Shown here one piece after another: positions 7,411 to 16,462 of a stretch of DNA of 64,000 nt. This DNA is from Paraburkholderia fungorum (GTDB lineage Bacteria; Pseudomonadota; Gammaproteobacteria; Burkholderiales; Burkholderiaceae). The position numbers and the translations under genes were made by a program. The notes below the pieces were generated by a model, which was not told the origin of the DNA, ran no database searches, and saw only the letters and a program-made list of their open reading frames with translations. The stretch spans positions 310,001 to 374,000 of the forward strand of contig NZ_FNKP01000004.1 of the NCBI RefSeq assembly GCF_900099835.1, read 5' to 3'. How positions within the stretch are numbered: position 1 is the stretch's first letter; each line of letters opens with the position of its first letter.

Positions 7411-8388
7411 ATGAGTCTTGAATCAAACACCGACCGCTTGCCCGGTTCACAACGCAACGCGCATGTCGACGAAGGGTTGTTGATCCGCGTCGGCATTCCT
7501 CATAGTGGCGGCAAGTTGGCCTTTCACGCCTTCAACGAGGGGTTCGCCGGCACGGTCTCGGCCTCGGCTTTCTGGAAGCCAAAAGCGGGGCGTTTCCGCA
7601 TTCCCGAAACGACCGATTTGACGGAGATTGATTTTGCTCTGGACAGCGCCGGTTTCACCGCGATGAGGCAATTTCAATCAAAGGGGCGGCAGGCCGGAAT
7701 CGCCGGCATCTATCCCTGGACGATGGAACAGTTTGTTGAGCTCGCCTCGTTCGCCGGATCGGCGTGGGTAGCACAGCCGGACCTCTGCTGCGAGCCCGAG
7801 CTGGCAGCTGATCAGCCTGCGATCGACTATCGGGTGCGAGCGACAGCGACGCTGCTTGAAGGGATGTTACGTGTCGTTTATACGTGGCAAGACGAACTGA
7901 TGCGGACAATGAGCGCAAATGCTGTACAGAACCTGGTCCGTATCCCAGTACCAGTGGTGCAGGGCTGGTCGGTTGACGATTACCGGCGCAGCATCGACCT
8001 GATGTTACAGGTGTGGGAGCGCTGGGCGCCGTGGATAGCACCGCCCTCACTGATCGGCCTGGGCTCCGTATGCCGTCGGCATCTCACGGACCCGAATCAC
8101 GGCCTTTATGCGATTCTGGAAGGGCTGGAAGGGCGCTTGCCGCCGGGTGCGCGTCTACACCTGTTCGGCGTCAAAGGAACCGCTCTGGAGCGGGTGAAGA
8201 TGTATGAATGGGTGGCGAGCGTCGACTCAATGGCCTACGATTTCTCCGCACGTATTGCAGCCCGGAAATCAGGTCATCCGAACACACTCGCACATCGCTC
8301 CATGCAGATGGATCGGTGGATGGAGTCCGCAATGCGGCGCGCAGTTCCCGCGTGCGGCGATCAGTTCCGTCTGAATTTCCATGCCTGA
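7411..8388 (+). CDS. DpdA-like transglycosylase (DUF7221 / queuine tRNA-ribosyltransferase-like)
   Basis: 325 aa TIM-barrel protein of the tRNA-guanine transglycosylase superfamily, in the DpdA-like branch. Motifs in order: LDSAGFTAM with D78 (matching the DSGGFQ site of TGT), WVAQPDLCCEPE, VPVVQGWSVDDY, GLGSVCRRH, LHLFGVKG, and VASVDSMAYDFSAR with D272 in the position of the TGT nucleophile. DpdA exchanges guanine for a 7-deazaguanine in DNA, but here none of the other dpd or preQ0-synthesis genes is nearby. The substrate may be DNA or RNA. A shared terminator separates it from the convergent helicase gene. Confidence 0.82.
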   Translation: MSLESNTDRLPGSQRNAHVDEGLLIRVGIPHSGGKLAFHAFNEGFAGTVSASAFWKPKAGRFRIPETTDLTEIDFALDSAGFTAMRQFQSKGRQAGIAGIYPWTMEQFVELASFAGSAWVAQPDLCCEPELAADQPAIDYRVRATATLLEGMLRVVYTWQDELMRTMSANAVQNLVRIPVPVVQGWSVDDYRRSIDLMLQVWERWAPWIAPPSLIGLGSVCRRHLTDPNHGLYAILEGLEGRLPPGARLHLFGVKGTALERVKMYEWVASVDSMAYDFSARIAARKSGHPNTLAHRSMQMDRWMESAMRRAVPACGDQFRLNFHA

Positions 8389-8401
8389 TCCTGTTACCTG
8401 T

Positions 8402-8440
8402 CAAAAAGCCCGCGCGTCCTCTGACGCACGGGCTTTTTTT
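8402..8440. terminator. Bidirectional terminator
   Basis: AAAAAGCCCGCGCGT pairs with ACGCACGGGCTTTTTTT around a short loop. There is an A-run on one side and a T-run on the other. It lies between convergent genes ending at 8388 and 8495 and can serve both. Confidence 0.85.
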
Positions 8441-8494
8441 CCCTGACAGAATGCCAGTTCGCCCCTCACAGTGCAGGTTCGTGAAGGCTGTTAA

Positions 8495-9967
8495 TCAGTT
8501 CGCTGGGGCACCCGCGAAGACTTTGAGAAGATCGCTCCGCAATTCTGAAACGTCCATTTCGGTGCGCGCGCGTGTCAGGCCGACATACAGCAGGCGCTTC
8601 TCTTCATCGGTCATTGTTGTGCGCCCATCATCGCCAGTCTTAAAACGGAAGTCGCCCGACACCTTGACGCGGTCCCATTCCAGGCCTTTCGCGCGGTGAA
8701 TGGTCGAGACCACGTAGTCCGCCTCGCTCTCCGGTGTGACGCGCGATAGCAGCTGGCGCAAATAGGCTGTGCCTTCGCGATCGATGATCTGCACGACAGG
8801 CAGAAGGTCCCGACCGGCCAGGCTGCTAGCGTAGTCCTGGACGTCCTGCCATGACTCAAACAACGCGAGCGAAGCGGGCGTGAACGTCCGCTGGCCTCGC
8901 ATCAGTCTGTCTGCGCCGTCGGCAAACGCAAGAATCTCGTCAATGTTTGCGCGGACAGCGACCTTGCGGCCAGCCATCAATCCGTTGGCCAGTGCGCCTA
9001 CCACCGTCACGTTCTTCCTGCACAGCACTGCATCAAAGCGGCGTGCAGAATCCGCGTCTTCGTAGAATGTGGATGCGATACCCGCCTGGCCCCGAAGCGG
9101 CGTACGCTCCCCGAGCAGATTCAATATGCGCGAAGCAAGGGCTGCGAAGTGCTGGCCGAAGCGGAACGACTCGGTGAGCGCGCACTCGCGGGCCCTGATC
9201 ACCTCCATGGCGTTGACCGCTCCTCGCCATTCGTAGATCTGCTGGTACGGGTCTCCCACGTAGATGATCTGCGCATTTTTCTGAAACCGGAGAACTGACA
9301 GCATGAGGCCGTCACTATCCTGTGCCTCATCGAGAAGAATGAAGTCCGCACCGATCTGCGGCCGCGAGCGTTCCCACAACTTTAGATAGACATCGGGGGT
9401 GATGGCGGTCTTGCCTTGCGGCGCAATACTTTCGCCCCAATGCTTTGCAACGTGAGGTAAGAGCGTGGCGCGCAACTCGTCGGCCGCCTCCTCGGTCACC
9501 AGCTCGTCGATGACGATGTGGCGGGTGTCAGGCTCCGACTGGGCCGAACGGCAGAAGCGTGCTGCTCCGTCCGCTACCAGTCGACCGACCTGAAACGCTG
9601 ACAGTTCAATCGTTTTTCCGATAATGGTCGGCACGCGCAGTGGTCCCAGACCATACCGGCCGGCAAGCATATGCGGAGGTTCTTTCGGAAGGTTCAGCCT
9701 TGCGGTGAGTGCGCGATCGGCCGCGGCGTATGCCACCGAATGCACCGTCCTGCAGGACACATTGCCCGGGAATTTACGCTTGGCGTCGGCCGCAATATCC
9801 TTGTTGAACGCAAGGTACTGACCGCGCTTACGCGCCATCCTGTCCGCGATCATACGAAGGGTCGACGTCTTGCCAGTACCTGCATAGGCCTTGATTTTCA
9901 CCGTCTCGCCTGCGTCGACGGCCTCAAGGACGGTCATTTGTTCCGGCGTGGGTGTAATTGCTTGCAT
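8495..9967 (-). CDS. UvrD/Rep-family SF1 DNA helicase
   Basis: 490 aa. SF1A motifs in order: Walker A AYAGTGKTS (residues 27-35), LLDEAQD (motif II), VGDPYQQIYEWRGA (III), LTESFRFG (IV region), STIHRAKGLEWDRV (V) and LYVGLTRAR (VI). It is compact compared with UvrD (about 720 aa), lacking large 1B/2B insertions, and closer to phage or Fbh1-like helicases. It would unwind DNA 3' to 5' using ATP. It is convergent with the DpdA-like gene. A CTTAGC/GCTAAG inverted repeat lies just upstream of its start. Confidence 0.92.
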   Translation of the reverse strand: MQAITPTPEQMTVLEAVDAGETVKIKAYAGTGKTSTLRMIADRMARKRGQYLAFNKDIAADAKRKFPGNVSCRTVHSVAYAAADRALTARLNLPKEPPHMLAGRYGLGPLRVPTIIGKTIELSAFQVGRLVADGAARFCRSAQSEPDTRHIVIDELVTEEAADELRATLLPHVAKHWGESIAPQGKTAITPDVYLKLWERSRPQIGADFILLDEAQDSDGLMLSVLRFQKNAQIIYVGDPYQQIYEWRGAVNAMEVIRARECALTESFRFGQHFAALASRILNLLGERTPLRGQAGIASTFYEDADSARRFDAVLCRKNVTVVGALANGLMAGRKVAVRANIDEILAFADGADRLMRGQRTFTPASLALFESWQDVQDYASSLAGRDLLPVVQIIDREGTAYLRQLLSRVTPESEADYVVSTIHRAKGLEWDRVKVSGDFRFKTGDDGRTTMTDEEKRLLYVGLTRARTEMDVSELRSDLLKVFAGAPAN

Positions 9968-9997
9968 CGCCTGTTGTCTGTGAATTGGATGTCCCAG

Positions 9998-10018
9998 CTT
10001 AGCGTTCGCTGTGCTAAG
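9998..10018 (-). promoter_or_regulatory. Inverted repeat upstream of the helicase gene
   Basis: CTTAGC (9998-10003) and GCTAAG (10013-10018) are separated by 9 nt, about 30 nt before the helicase start. It is a possible operator. No known regulator site matches it. Confidence 0.25.
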
Positions 10019-10137
10019 TCAAGGGGCTCAGACCAGTCTGCCTGTTCGACCGACTGTGGGGCGATGCAAAGCCGCACAAACTGGTGGTCCTTTCGCTGAC
10101 GACGCCAGCGACCCGTGGGCCACCGGCGCAGGATGCC

Positions 10138-10605
10138 TTACTTCAGGGCGTCGGCAATGTCTTGCGGGACCGGCATTGGCGTCGCGTGGATAGTACTGAC
10201 GCGTGCGCTGCCGGCGAGCGCCGCTGCGGACCTGACGGAGATTCTCTCCTGCAGCATCCCGCCGGCGGTCGCCACGTGCGTTGAGTCGAAGGGGTTTCCT
10301 CGGGCGATGTAGTCTTCAATGTCGACCTCGATCGCGAACATGCTGCCTGTTCCGTCGCTTTCTACGACCAGCCGGATGAAATTAACCGGAACGCCTCTGA
10401 GGTCATGCTCAAAAATCCGGTTGAGGATGCTGTCCCGCGCGATGGACGAGGTGAGGGGACTCTGATCGCTCTGACCCGTATGATCGATGTGGACAATAGC
10501 CAGCCGATCCTGCCCATCGTTTAGGGCGATCCGGTACCGGGTTACGGAAGGGCGGCCTGTCTCGTCGGCAAAGACGAAGTGATTAAAGGGAGTGTGATAT
10601 GGCAT
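10138..10605 (-). CDS. Hypothetical protein
   Basis: 155 aa from the ATG at 10605, preceded by CGGAGA; a longer frame to 10656 has no ribosome site. It is acidic, with beta-rich stretches (YRIALNDGQDRLAIVHID) and a C-terminal Ala/Ser-rich tail (RSAAALAGSARVSTIHATPMPVPQDIADALK). No family recognised. It lies between the helicase and the recombinase pseudogene on the same strand. Confidence 0.6.
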   Translation of the reverse strand: MPYHTPFNHFVFADETGRPSVTRYRIALNDGQDRLAIVHIDHTGQSDQSPLTSSIARDSILNRIFEHDLRGVPVNFIRLVVESDGTGSMFAIEVDIEDYIARGNPFDSTHVATAGGMLQERISVRSAAALAGSARVSTIHATPMPVPQDIADALK

Positions 10606-10677
10606 GCAATCTCCGTGAGTGAGGTCGTGCCAGTTCGGCTGAACCGGCAAAACCACGCTACGGATCGGACGACCAAG

Positions 10678-11604
10678 TCAAGACACCGTGGCCGGCTGAA
10701 TCGTTGCGCGCAAACGGATCACGGTTCGTTGACTCGAGAGTCCAAGAAAGGCGCGTACCTCGTCGTTGGAGCGTCCCGCGAGTAGGTGGCGTCGCGCGAA
10801 GGTATTGCGCAGGACGCGCGGACTCATGTCTGGCGCGTGAAAGCCGATCGCGACAAGTGCATCGCGCACGATCGCGCCGAGAAGTACGTCGTTGACGGCT
10901 TTATCAGTCGTCCCGGGCGCTGGGAAAATAAGGGCATCATCTGAAGCAGCACGCAATCGCTGCCACGCGGCCAGCGCTGGAGTTGAAAAGGGCGGTAGCG
11001 CCACGGTGCGCTCGAGCCGGTACCCGCGCTTCGGCACGCGCAGGTATGGGCGCACATTGTCGAGGACGAGGTCGTGCGGCACGGCGGATCGCAACTCTGC
11101 CGCCGTAATGCCGCTACCCAGAAAAAGAGCAACGATCGCGTGGTTACGGATCAGCCGGTTGTCGTCGCCAGCCACGGACTGAACGTAACCTTGAAGCGCA
11201 GCGTCGCCTGCAGGATCAAGGTAAAGGGGGACTGGGTCATCCTCTGGCCACGACGCGGCCACGATAAAAGGTGCCACCGGATTGCTGCTCCTTATGCCGA
11301 GTTCGAGCAGGTGACGGCACAGGCGGTCCAGAAGTTTGACGTAACGCAGGCGGGTGGTGGTGCCGGGCGAACAGTGATTGTCGACGTCTCCGAAAAACGA
11401 CTCCAGATGATCAGAGCCAAAATGAGCCAGTGACGTGCGTGATAGCGCCAGGTGTCGCAGGAAGCGCTCGAACATCGCAGTGTGCTGGACAATCGAGCGG
11501 GCTGCAAAGGGTCGCCGGTTCGCTCCCGCAGCCTCGGTTGACTGCCAGTTCGAGTACGCAGCAGAGGGGTCGATGCTCTAGAGCGATCGGTTATCTGTGT
11601 CCAT
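10678..11604 (-). pseudogene. Tyrosine-recombinase family protein, early amber stop
   Basis: The frame starts with ATG at 11604 (MDTDNRSL), meets TAG at 11578-11580 as codon 9, and stays open to 10678. The core-binding domain (PFAARSIVQHTAMFERFLRHL) and catalytic domain are recognisable. Translation could restart at the ATG at 11475, losing the first 43 codons. The catalytic domain is also atypical: the usual first arginine (GLR) reads GIT, the HxxR box reads SPRVLRNTFARRH, and the terminal region reads TVIRLRATI with no tyrosine. It may belong to a plasmid branch with a divergent active site, or be inactive. Confidence 0.7.
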
Positions 11605-11814
11605 CGCATCTTATATACTGAATTGGCGTTAAATTTCCACCCCGCGAATCTTCGATTCGCAATTCTGCCTCTAAAAACAGGGCAGTTGGACTGCCGCACG
11701 CCACCGCAGAGCCTTCCCGGCTCGGCCAACAGCGGTCAGTCGTGAATTGCTTCAGAATACTGGCTGATGAAGCAAATCCACGTTTTGTACAACCGCAATT
11801 CGCTGGGGCTACAA

Positions 11815-12432
11815 ATGGTTAATTCGTCTGCTATTGCGACTGTCTTTTCTGTCTATGCGGCTGCTGTCGTCATACCCGGGCCGAACTTCGTCGCGATCAC
11901 CCAGAAGGCGGTAGCCGGCAGACGCTCCGATGCGCTCGCGCTTGTCGCCGGAATCGTTACGGTGAATCTGTTCTGGGCCACTTGTGCCATCCTTGGTATC
12001 GGAATGGTGTTCGCTATTTTGCCGTGGCTCGCTGTTGGCATTAGGCTTGTTGGCGCGGCCTATCTGATCTGGTTCGGGCTGCGGCTCGTTGTATCGGTAT
12101 GGGCGCCCCCCACAGGAGCAACTCAGCCAACGAAGGCGCCTCCGTCTCGTAGCGCGTTCTTACAAGGTATCGCGACAAATATCGCGAACCCGAAGTCCAT
12201 CGCCTTTTATGCGGCGGTGTTTTCCTCAGCCGTGCCCACGCACGTTTCCATGCCGACGTTCTTCGCGGTGCTTGCTACTGTCGGTGCAACAGCGACGTGC
12301 TGGTACGGAGCGGTCGCGCTCGTTCTATCGCACGCGGCGATTGCGACGGCGTATCGTCGCGCGAAGGCATGGATCGTCCTCACATGTGGAGGGCTCATGA
12401 TTGCGCTGGGAATTCGACAGGCATTTCGTTAG
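11815..12432 (+). CDS. LysE/RhtB family exporter
   Basis: 205 aa integral membrane protein with about six hydrophobic segments. The family hallmark PGPNFVAI lies at the end of the first helix and NPKSIAFYAAVF in the fourth region. LysE/RhtB proteins export amino acids or small metabolites across the inner membrane. I chose the ATG at 11815 because it puts PGPN about 20 residues in, as usual. An in-frame ATG at 11767 would add 16 polar residues. Neither has a strong ribosome site. A single gene with no obvious operon partner. Confidence 0.85.
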   Translation: MVNSSAIATVFSVYAAAVVIPGPNFVAITQKAVAGRRSDALALVAGIVTVNLFWATCAILGIGMVFAILPWLAVGIRLVGAAYLIWFGLRLVVSVWAPPTGATQPTKAPPSRSAFLQGIATNIANPKSIAFYAAVFSSAVPTHVSMPTFFAVLATVGATATCWYGAVALVLSHAAIATAYRRAKAWIVLTCGGLMIALGIRQAFR

Positions 12433-12578
12433 CAAAGCGCCCGGCGGAGCCTATCTGAACTGCCGCTATGTCTCTGCTCGACCGTGCCTTGCGGGGTCGG
12501 GCTACGCCGGCCGCATAGCTGTTGAGACCGGCGAGAGATCGCGGTCTACGTCGGGCCGGACTCGGCCAGGAGCCGATG

Positions 12579-12698
12579 GTCGAGGTCGCCATCCAATTCG
12601 CGTAGTCGAGATCTGGTCTGCTATCGCTCAATGGCTGCTTTCGGGCGAGTGGATTGCTGGTTGCATTGCCTTGATGCGGTCAGAAGCGGTCAGTCGAC
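12579..12698 (+). repeat. Dispersed repeat R1, copy a
   Basis: About 120 bp closely matching 29864-29982 on the same strand. Shared blocks include CATCCAATTCGC, CTCGCTCAATGGC and TTGCATTGCCTTGATGCGG, ending in GCGGTCAGTCGA. It is intergenic in both places. Confidence 0.75.
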
Positions 12699-12850
12699 AG
12701 CGTCGACCGAACGAAAGACGTACTCTCATACGCAAGGGAGCGGAATGCCATCGCACACGGACTGTGGGGCTCGCGCAAAACCGAGTACGAAATTGTATAC
12801 CGCATGCCTGTGTCTGCACTCTCAAGCATCATCGTCGAGGCACCACACAG

Positions 12851-13021
12851 ACCGATTACGACACCGATGCACTGTTGCATTCATTCAAAAATGACATAAC
12901 AACGTTGACCGTAGATGATCTTGAACGAATCGAGCAGAAAGGGAGAGACCTTCTGAGCCGTGTAATGAGCGAAACGACAAAGAAAGGTGTATTCACGAGC
13001 GCGCACGACCTGGCTGCCTAA
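12851..13021 (+). pseudogene. Possible gene remnant
   Basis: An open frame without a good start gives TDYDTDALLHSFKNDITTL and then a charged helical segment ending KKGVFTSAHDLAA. The composition is protein-like and unlike the repeat DNA before it. No family recognised. Its end overlaps the tail of the split minus-strand gene. Confidence 0.25.
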
Positions 13022-13514
13022 ATAGTTCAACCTGCTCTTCGGTCGCCTGCTTGGGATTCGGTGGAATAATGTTCACGGGTATGACAACTTCGCAGTCTAC
13101 CGGCTCCCTATCTGCCAGTCTTAATTCCGCAACACTGTTCCCAAGCACGTGGCAAAAGAACGTTGCGTAGGCACGAACATCCGCTTCATTTGGGTGGTTC
13201 TGCGGCGACTCACAAAGGGCGCCGCGTCGAGCTGGGTATGAGCGCGGCCGTGTCGGAAGTCGAGTACGAACGGAAGAGCAATTCTCATGCGGTCGTTAAG
13301 AAGGATGACGCGCACGGAGCCCTCCCCGAAAGCATCGACGCGCATCGTCAACGCTTCTAGCCCCGTTATAGGCCCGTCAGGCCATAATCCAATAGAAACT
13401 TGCTGGCCATCTAGCTCGCCAAGTGTTTGAGGAGTGCCGCCTGCTTCCAGCAACGTCTGTGTTTCTGCACGTATAAGTTCGAGCCTTGGCCCCAACCGAT
13501 TTCGGTGCGCATAG
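12993..13514 (-). pseudogene. 3' part of gene split by IS66, with an added frameshift
   Basis: This continues the frame at 16012-16487 once the IS66 and one target copy are removed: ...EDDRET joins YAHRNRLGPRLELIRAETQ. The frame runs to about HTQLDAAPF near 13220. It then continues in another frame as NEADVRAYATFFCHVLGN and DCEVVIPVNIIPPNPKQAT to a TGA at 12993-12995. The gene is therefore broken twice. It is a conserved-looking hypothetical protein; a distant MauJ-like relation is possible but unproven. Confidence 0.65.
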
Positions 13515-13522
13515 GTTTCACG
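13515..13522. repeat. IS66 target duplication, left copy
   Basis: GTTTCACG directly precedes the element's left end and is repeated exactly after its right end. 8 bp is the usual duplication length for IS66. Confidence 0.9.
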
Positions 13523-13598
13523 GTAAGCGCCCGGTCATCTCATCTTGAGTTGCGCTGAAAGTCGTGGGAGCATCGTGTGCACTTAAATAGGTGGACAC

Positions 13599-13997
13599 GT
13601 GAACACTATTGAAGAAGGAGTAGTGCCTGGCCGTCGACGACGCCGGCGCTACAGTATCGAGTTCAAGGCTCAGGTTGTGGCAGCTTGCCAGGGGCCGGGG
13701 GTGTCGCTCGCGGCTATCGCGTTGCACCACAAGCTGAACGCCAATCTGCTTCGACGCTGGGTCGAGCAGGCCGAAACGAACGATTGTGTGCTTGTGGCCC
13801 GTAGCGACCTGACAGCGCCCCCATCAGCGGCGCGGACACCGACACCGGAATTTGTACCGCTGCCACTTGAGATGCGAAACACGCGTACAGCTGAGATTCG
13901 CGTCGAGGTGCGTCGCGCGGACCTGTCGATAACGGTGAGCTGGCCAACCTCAGAGGCAGCGCAATGCGCCGCCTGGCTGCGCGAGTGGCTCGCATGA
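13599..13997 (+). CDS. tnpA: IS66 TnpA accessory protein
   Basis: 132 aa. An N-terminal helix-turn-helix of the transposase-8/IS3-OrfA type (RRYSIEFKAQVVAACQGPGVSLAAIALHH, then NANLLRRWV) is followed by a variable linker and a C-terminal beta region. It is the first gene of the IS66 set and is needed, by family knowledge, for efficient transposition. Its stop codon overlaps the start of tnpB (ATGA), so translation is coupled. Confidence 0.92.
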   Translation: MNTIEEGVVPGRRRRRRYSIEFKAQVVAACQGPGVSLAAIALHHKLNANLLRRWVEQAETNDCVLVARSDLTAPPSAARTPTPEFVPLPLEMRNTRTAEIRVEVRRADLSITVSWPTSEAAQCAAWLREWLA

Positions 13998-14332
13998 TCC
14001 GTATTGATCAGGTGTGGCTGGCAGTTGACCCGCTGGACATGCGGGCCGGATTCGATACGGCACTGGGTCGGGTGATCAACGTGTTCGGCGCCGCGCATCC
14101 ACACCATGCGTACCTGTTCGCCAACCGGCGGGCCAACCGCCTGAAGGTCCTGGTTCACGATGGGATTGGCATCTGGCTGGCCGCGCGACGGCTGAATGAG
14201 GGCCAATTCGTCTGGCCGCGCGCCGGTAGCGAGCCCAGGCAATACGCGCTCACGCAGGAACAGCTCGAAGGTCTGGTAGTGGGTTTGCCGTGGCAGCGCA
14301 TCGGCGCGAACGGTGTGATCCGTGTCATTTGA
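13994..14332 (+). CDS. tnpB: IS66 TnpB (Orf2) accessory protein
   Basis: 112 aa from the ATG at 13994, overlapping the tnpA stop. It contains the family signatures VWLAVDPLDMRAGFDTA, HAYLFANRRANRLKVLVHDG and GIWLAARRLNEGQFVWPR. IS66 Orf2 is required for movement by an unknown mechanism. Full length for the family. Confidence 0.92.
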   Translation: MIRIDQVWLAVDPLDMRAGFDTALGRVINVFGAAHPHHAYLFANRRANRLKVLVHDGIGIWLAARRLNEGQFVWPRAGSEPRQYALTQEQLEGLVVGLPWQRIGANGVIRVI

Positions 14333-14395
14333 AGACGCCAGGGACGTAAACAGTCGCGCTTTCGCGCTCTCCGGGGTTCTGGCAGACTCGTCTGC

Positions 14396-15976
14396 ATGGA
14401 CCTGCCAGCCGACCTCAATGCTCTTAGCCCGGAACAGTTGCGTGCGCTCGCCACACAATTGATTGCGCGCGTCGAAGACAGGGACCGGGAGATCGAGGAG
14501 AAGACCCGCGAGGTCGGTGAGAAAGAGCGGGAGCTACGCTACCGGCAGACCCGGATCGACCAGTTGACCCACGAGATATCGATTCTCAGACGTTATCAGT
14601 TCGGCAAGCGCAGCGAGCAGGTCAGCCGCGATCAGATGAATCTGCTGGATGAGGCGATTGACGCGGATCTCGCCGCCATTGAAGTTGAGCTCGAGCAACT
14701 TCAGCCACAAGACACCACCGGGCCGCTACCCCAACAGCCGAAGCGTGCCGCGCTGCCGGCGCAATTGCCACGCACAGAGATTCGCCACGAACCGCAGAGC
14801 ACCGTATGCCAGTGTGGCTGCGAGCGAGTGCGCATCGGCGAAGACATCAGCGAGAAGCTGGACTACACGCCGGGCGTGTTCACCGTGGAGCGGCATATCC
14901 GTGGGAAGTGGGTGTGCAGACACTGCGAAACACTGATTCAGGCTGCGGTGCCAGCGCACGTCATCGACAAGGGCATCCCGACCGCGGGACTGCTGGCGTC
15001 AGTGCTGGTTGCCAAGTACGCCGACCACCTTCCGCTGTACCGTCAGGAGCAGATCTTTGGGCGAGCAGGCGTCGCGATTCCGCGCTCGACATTGGGCGCA
15101 TGGGTCGGCACGTGCGGCGTGCAGCTAGAACCGCTGGTCGACGCGCTGCACCAGGAAATCCTGCAGCAGGGTGTGCTGCATGCGGATGAGACGCCGGTAC
15201 AGATGCTCAGTCCGGGCAAAGGCAAGACACATCGCGCGTATCTGTGGGCATATACGCCGACGCATTACAGTGAACTGCGCGCCGTGGTCTACGACTTCGC
15301 CGACAGCCGTGCAGGCGAACATGCCCGCGCGTTCCTCGCTGGCTGGCAAGGCAAACTGGTATGCGACGACTACAGTGGGTACAAGGCTGGATTCCAGCAG
15401 GGCATCACTGAAATCGGATGTGCGGCGCACGCGAGACGCAAGTTCTTCGATCTGCACACTAATCACAGCAGTCAGATCGCCGCGCAGGCGCTGCCGTTCT
15501 TCGCTGCGCTTTACGACATCGAGCGTGATGCCGTAACACTGCAAGCTGAGGAACGCTACACCCTCCGGCAAAGTCGGGCCAAACCGGTTTGCGACGCACT
15601 TCACGAATGGATGACGGCGCAGCGCAAGCTGGTGTCGGAAGGCTCGGCAATTGCCAAAGCGCTGGATTACAGTCTTAAACGATGGGATGCGCTGACCCGC
15701 TATCTCGATGATGGTCACGTGCCTATCGACAATAACTGGGTTGAGAACCAGATACGCCCTTGGGCTATTGGCAGGTCGAACTGGTTGTTCGCTGGTTCAC
15801 TTCGAGCCGGAAAACGAGCCGCAGCCATCATGAGTCTGCTACGTTCAGCGCAACTGAATGGGCACGAACCACACGCCTATCTGAAAGACGTCCTCACACA
15901 GCTGCCAACCCACAGGGCCAGCGATATCGCGACATTACTGCCTCATCGCTGGCAACCAGCGGACCCTGTTCGATAA
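14396..15976 (+). CDS. tnpC: IS66 TnpC DDE transposase
   Basis: 526 aa. The N-terminal coiled coil (REIEEKTREVGEKERELRYR) is followed by a zinc-finger-like region (CQCGCE and CRHCE). The DDE catalytic core has LHADETPVQ, VCDDYSGYKAGF and NNWVENQIRPWAIGRSNWLFAG. Length and motifs are complete, so it is probably active. Its stop lies 35 bp before the right end of the element. Confidence 0.95.
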   Translation: MDLPADLNALSPEQLRALATQLIARVEDRDREIEEKTREVGEKERELRYRQTRIDQLTHEISILRRYQFGKRSEQVSRDQMNLLDEAIDADLAAIEVELEQLQPQDTTGPLPQQPKRAALPAQLPRTEIRHEPQSTVCQCGCERVRIGEDISEKLDYTPGVFTVERHIRGKWVCRHCETLIQAAVPAHVIDKGIPTAGLLASVLVAKYADHLPLYRQEQIFGRAGVAIPRSTLGAWVGTCGVQLEPLVDALHQEILQQGVLHADETPVQMLSPGKGKTHRAYLWAYTPTHYSELRAVVYDFADSRAGEHARAFLAGWQGKLVCDDYSGYKAGFQQGITEIGCAAHARRKFFDLHTNHSSQIAAQALPFFAALYDIERDAVTLQAEERYTLRQSRAKPVCDALHEWMTAQRKLVSEGSAIAKALDYSLKRWDALTRYLDDGHVPIDNNWVENQIRPWAIGRSNWLFAGSLRAGKRAAAIMSLLRSAQLNGHEPHAYLKDVLTQLPTHRASDIATLLPHRWQPADPVR

Positions 15977-16011
15977 TTCAATTCGTCAAGGCGGGTTTGC
16001 CGGTCGCTTAC

Positions 16012-16019
16012 GTTTCACG
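16012..16019. repeat. IS66 target duplication, right copy
   Basis: GTTTCACG, identical to the copy at 13515-13522. Confidence 0.9.
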
Positions 16020-16409
16020 ATCGTCCTCAATATGCAATTCGGGGGAAATGTAATGCCGCGCAAGTGCCTCCATGATGCAAAGGCCGCTGGATATACGACG
16101 GCGGTCTACAGGCACGTCTGGATCGACAATCTCTCCATTCAAACTTGCGTGAGCGACAACGCAACGTCCACTTTCATAGAGATGATCGCCGACATCTAGG
16201 CCATTGGCCAGGAGCTCGGCGATTCGTGTAACAACTCTCTTGTCAGTCAGATTGACGAGGTTCGCGTTAATCCATTGTCTCTTGGTTCTGTCATTCGCAA
16301 ATTGCGACTCAATAACGTTACGAAAACTTAAAAAAGAGTAGTTATCATGAATGCGGCGAAGGCGACTTCCTTCGCGGTAAAACGCCAAAGCTTCCGAAGG
16401 CACTGATTG

Positions 16410-16462
16410 CCGGATTGTCGGTGATCTGACCGGCCTGATCCACCGACCCCTTGTGGCCGACT
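16410..16462 (-). repeat. Dispersed TCGGCCA...GACAAT element
   Basis: On the minus strand: TCGGCCACAAGGGGTCGG, then GATCACCGACAATCC just before the split gene. It is a member of the element family listed at 30 to 38 kb. Confidence 0.5.

Larger units (their letters stand above)
13523..16011 (+). mobile_element. IS66-family insertion sequence, complete
   Basis: A 2489-bp element with IS66-type ends beginning GTAAGCG (left, 13523) and ending CGCTTAC (right, 16011); the outer inverted repeats match imperfectly beyond that. It encodes the usual three forward genes (tnpA, tnpB, tnpC), all intact, and is bounded by perfect 8-bp repeats GTTTCACG. It interrupts a minus-strand gene. Intact genes and identical target copies suggest a fairly recent insertion. 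Confidence 0.93.
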
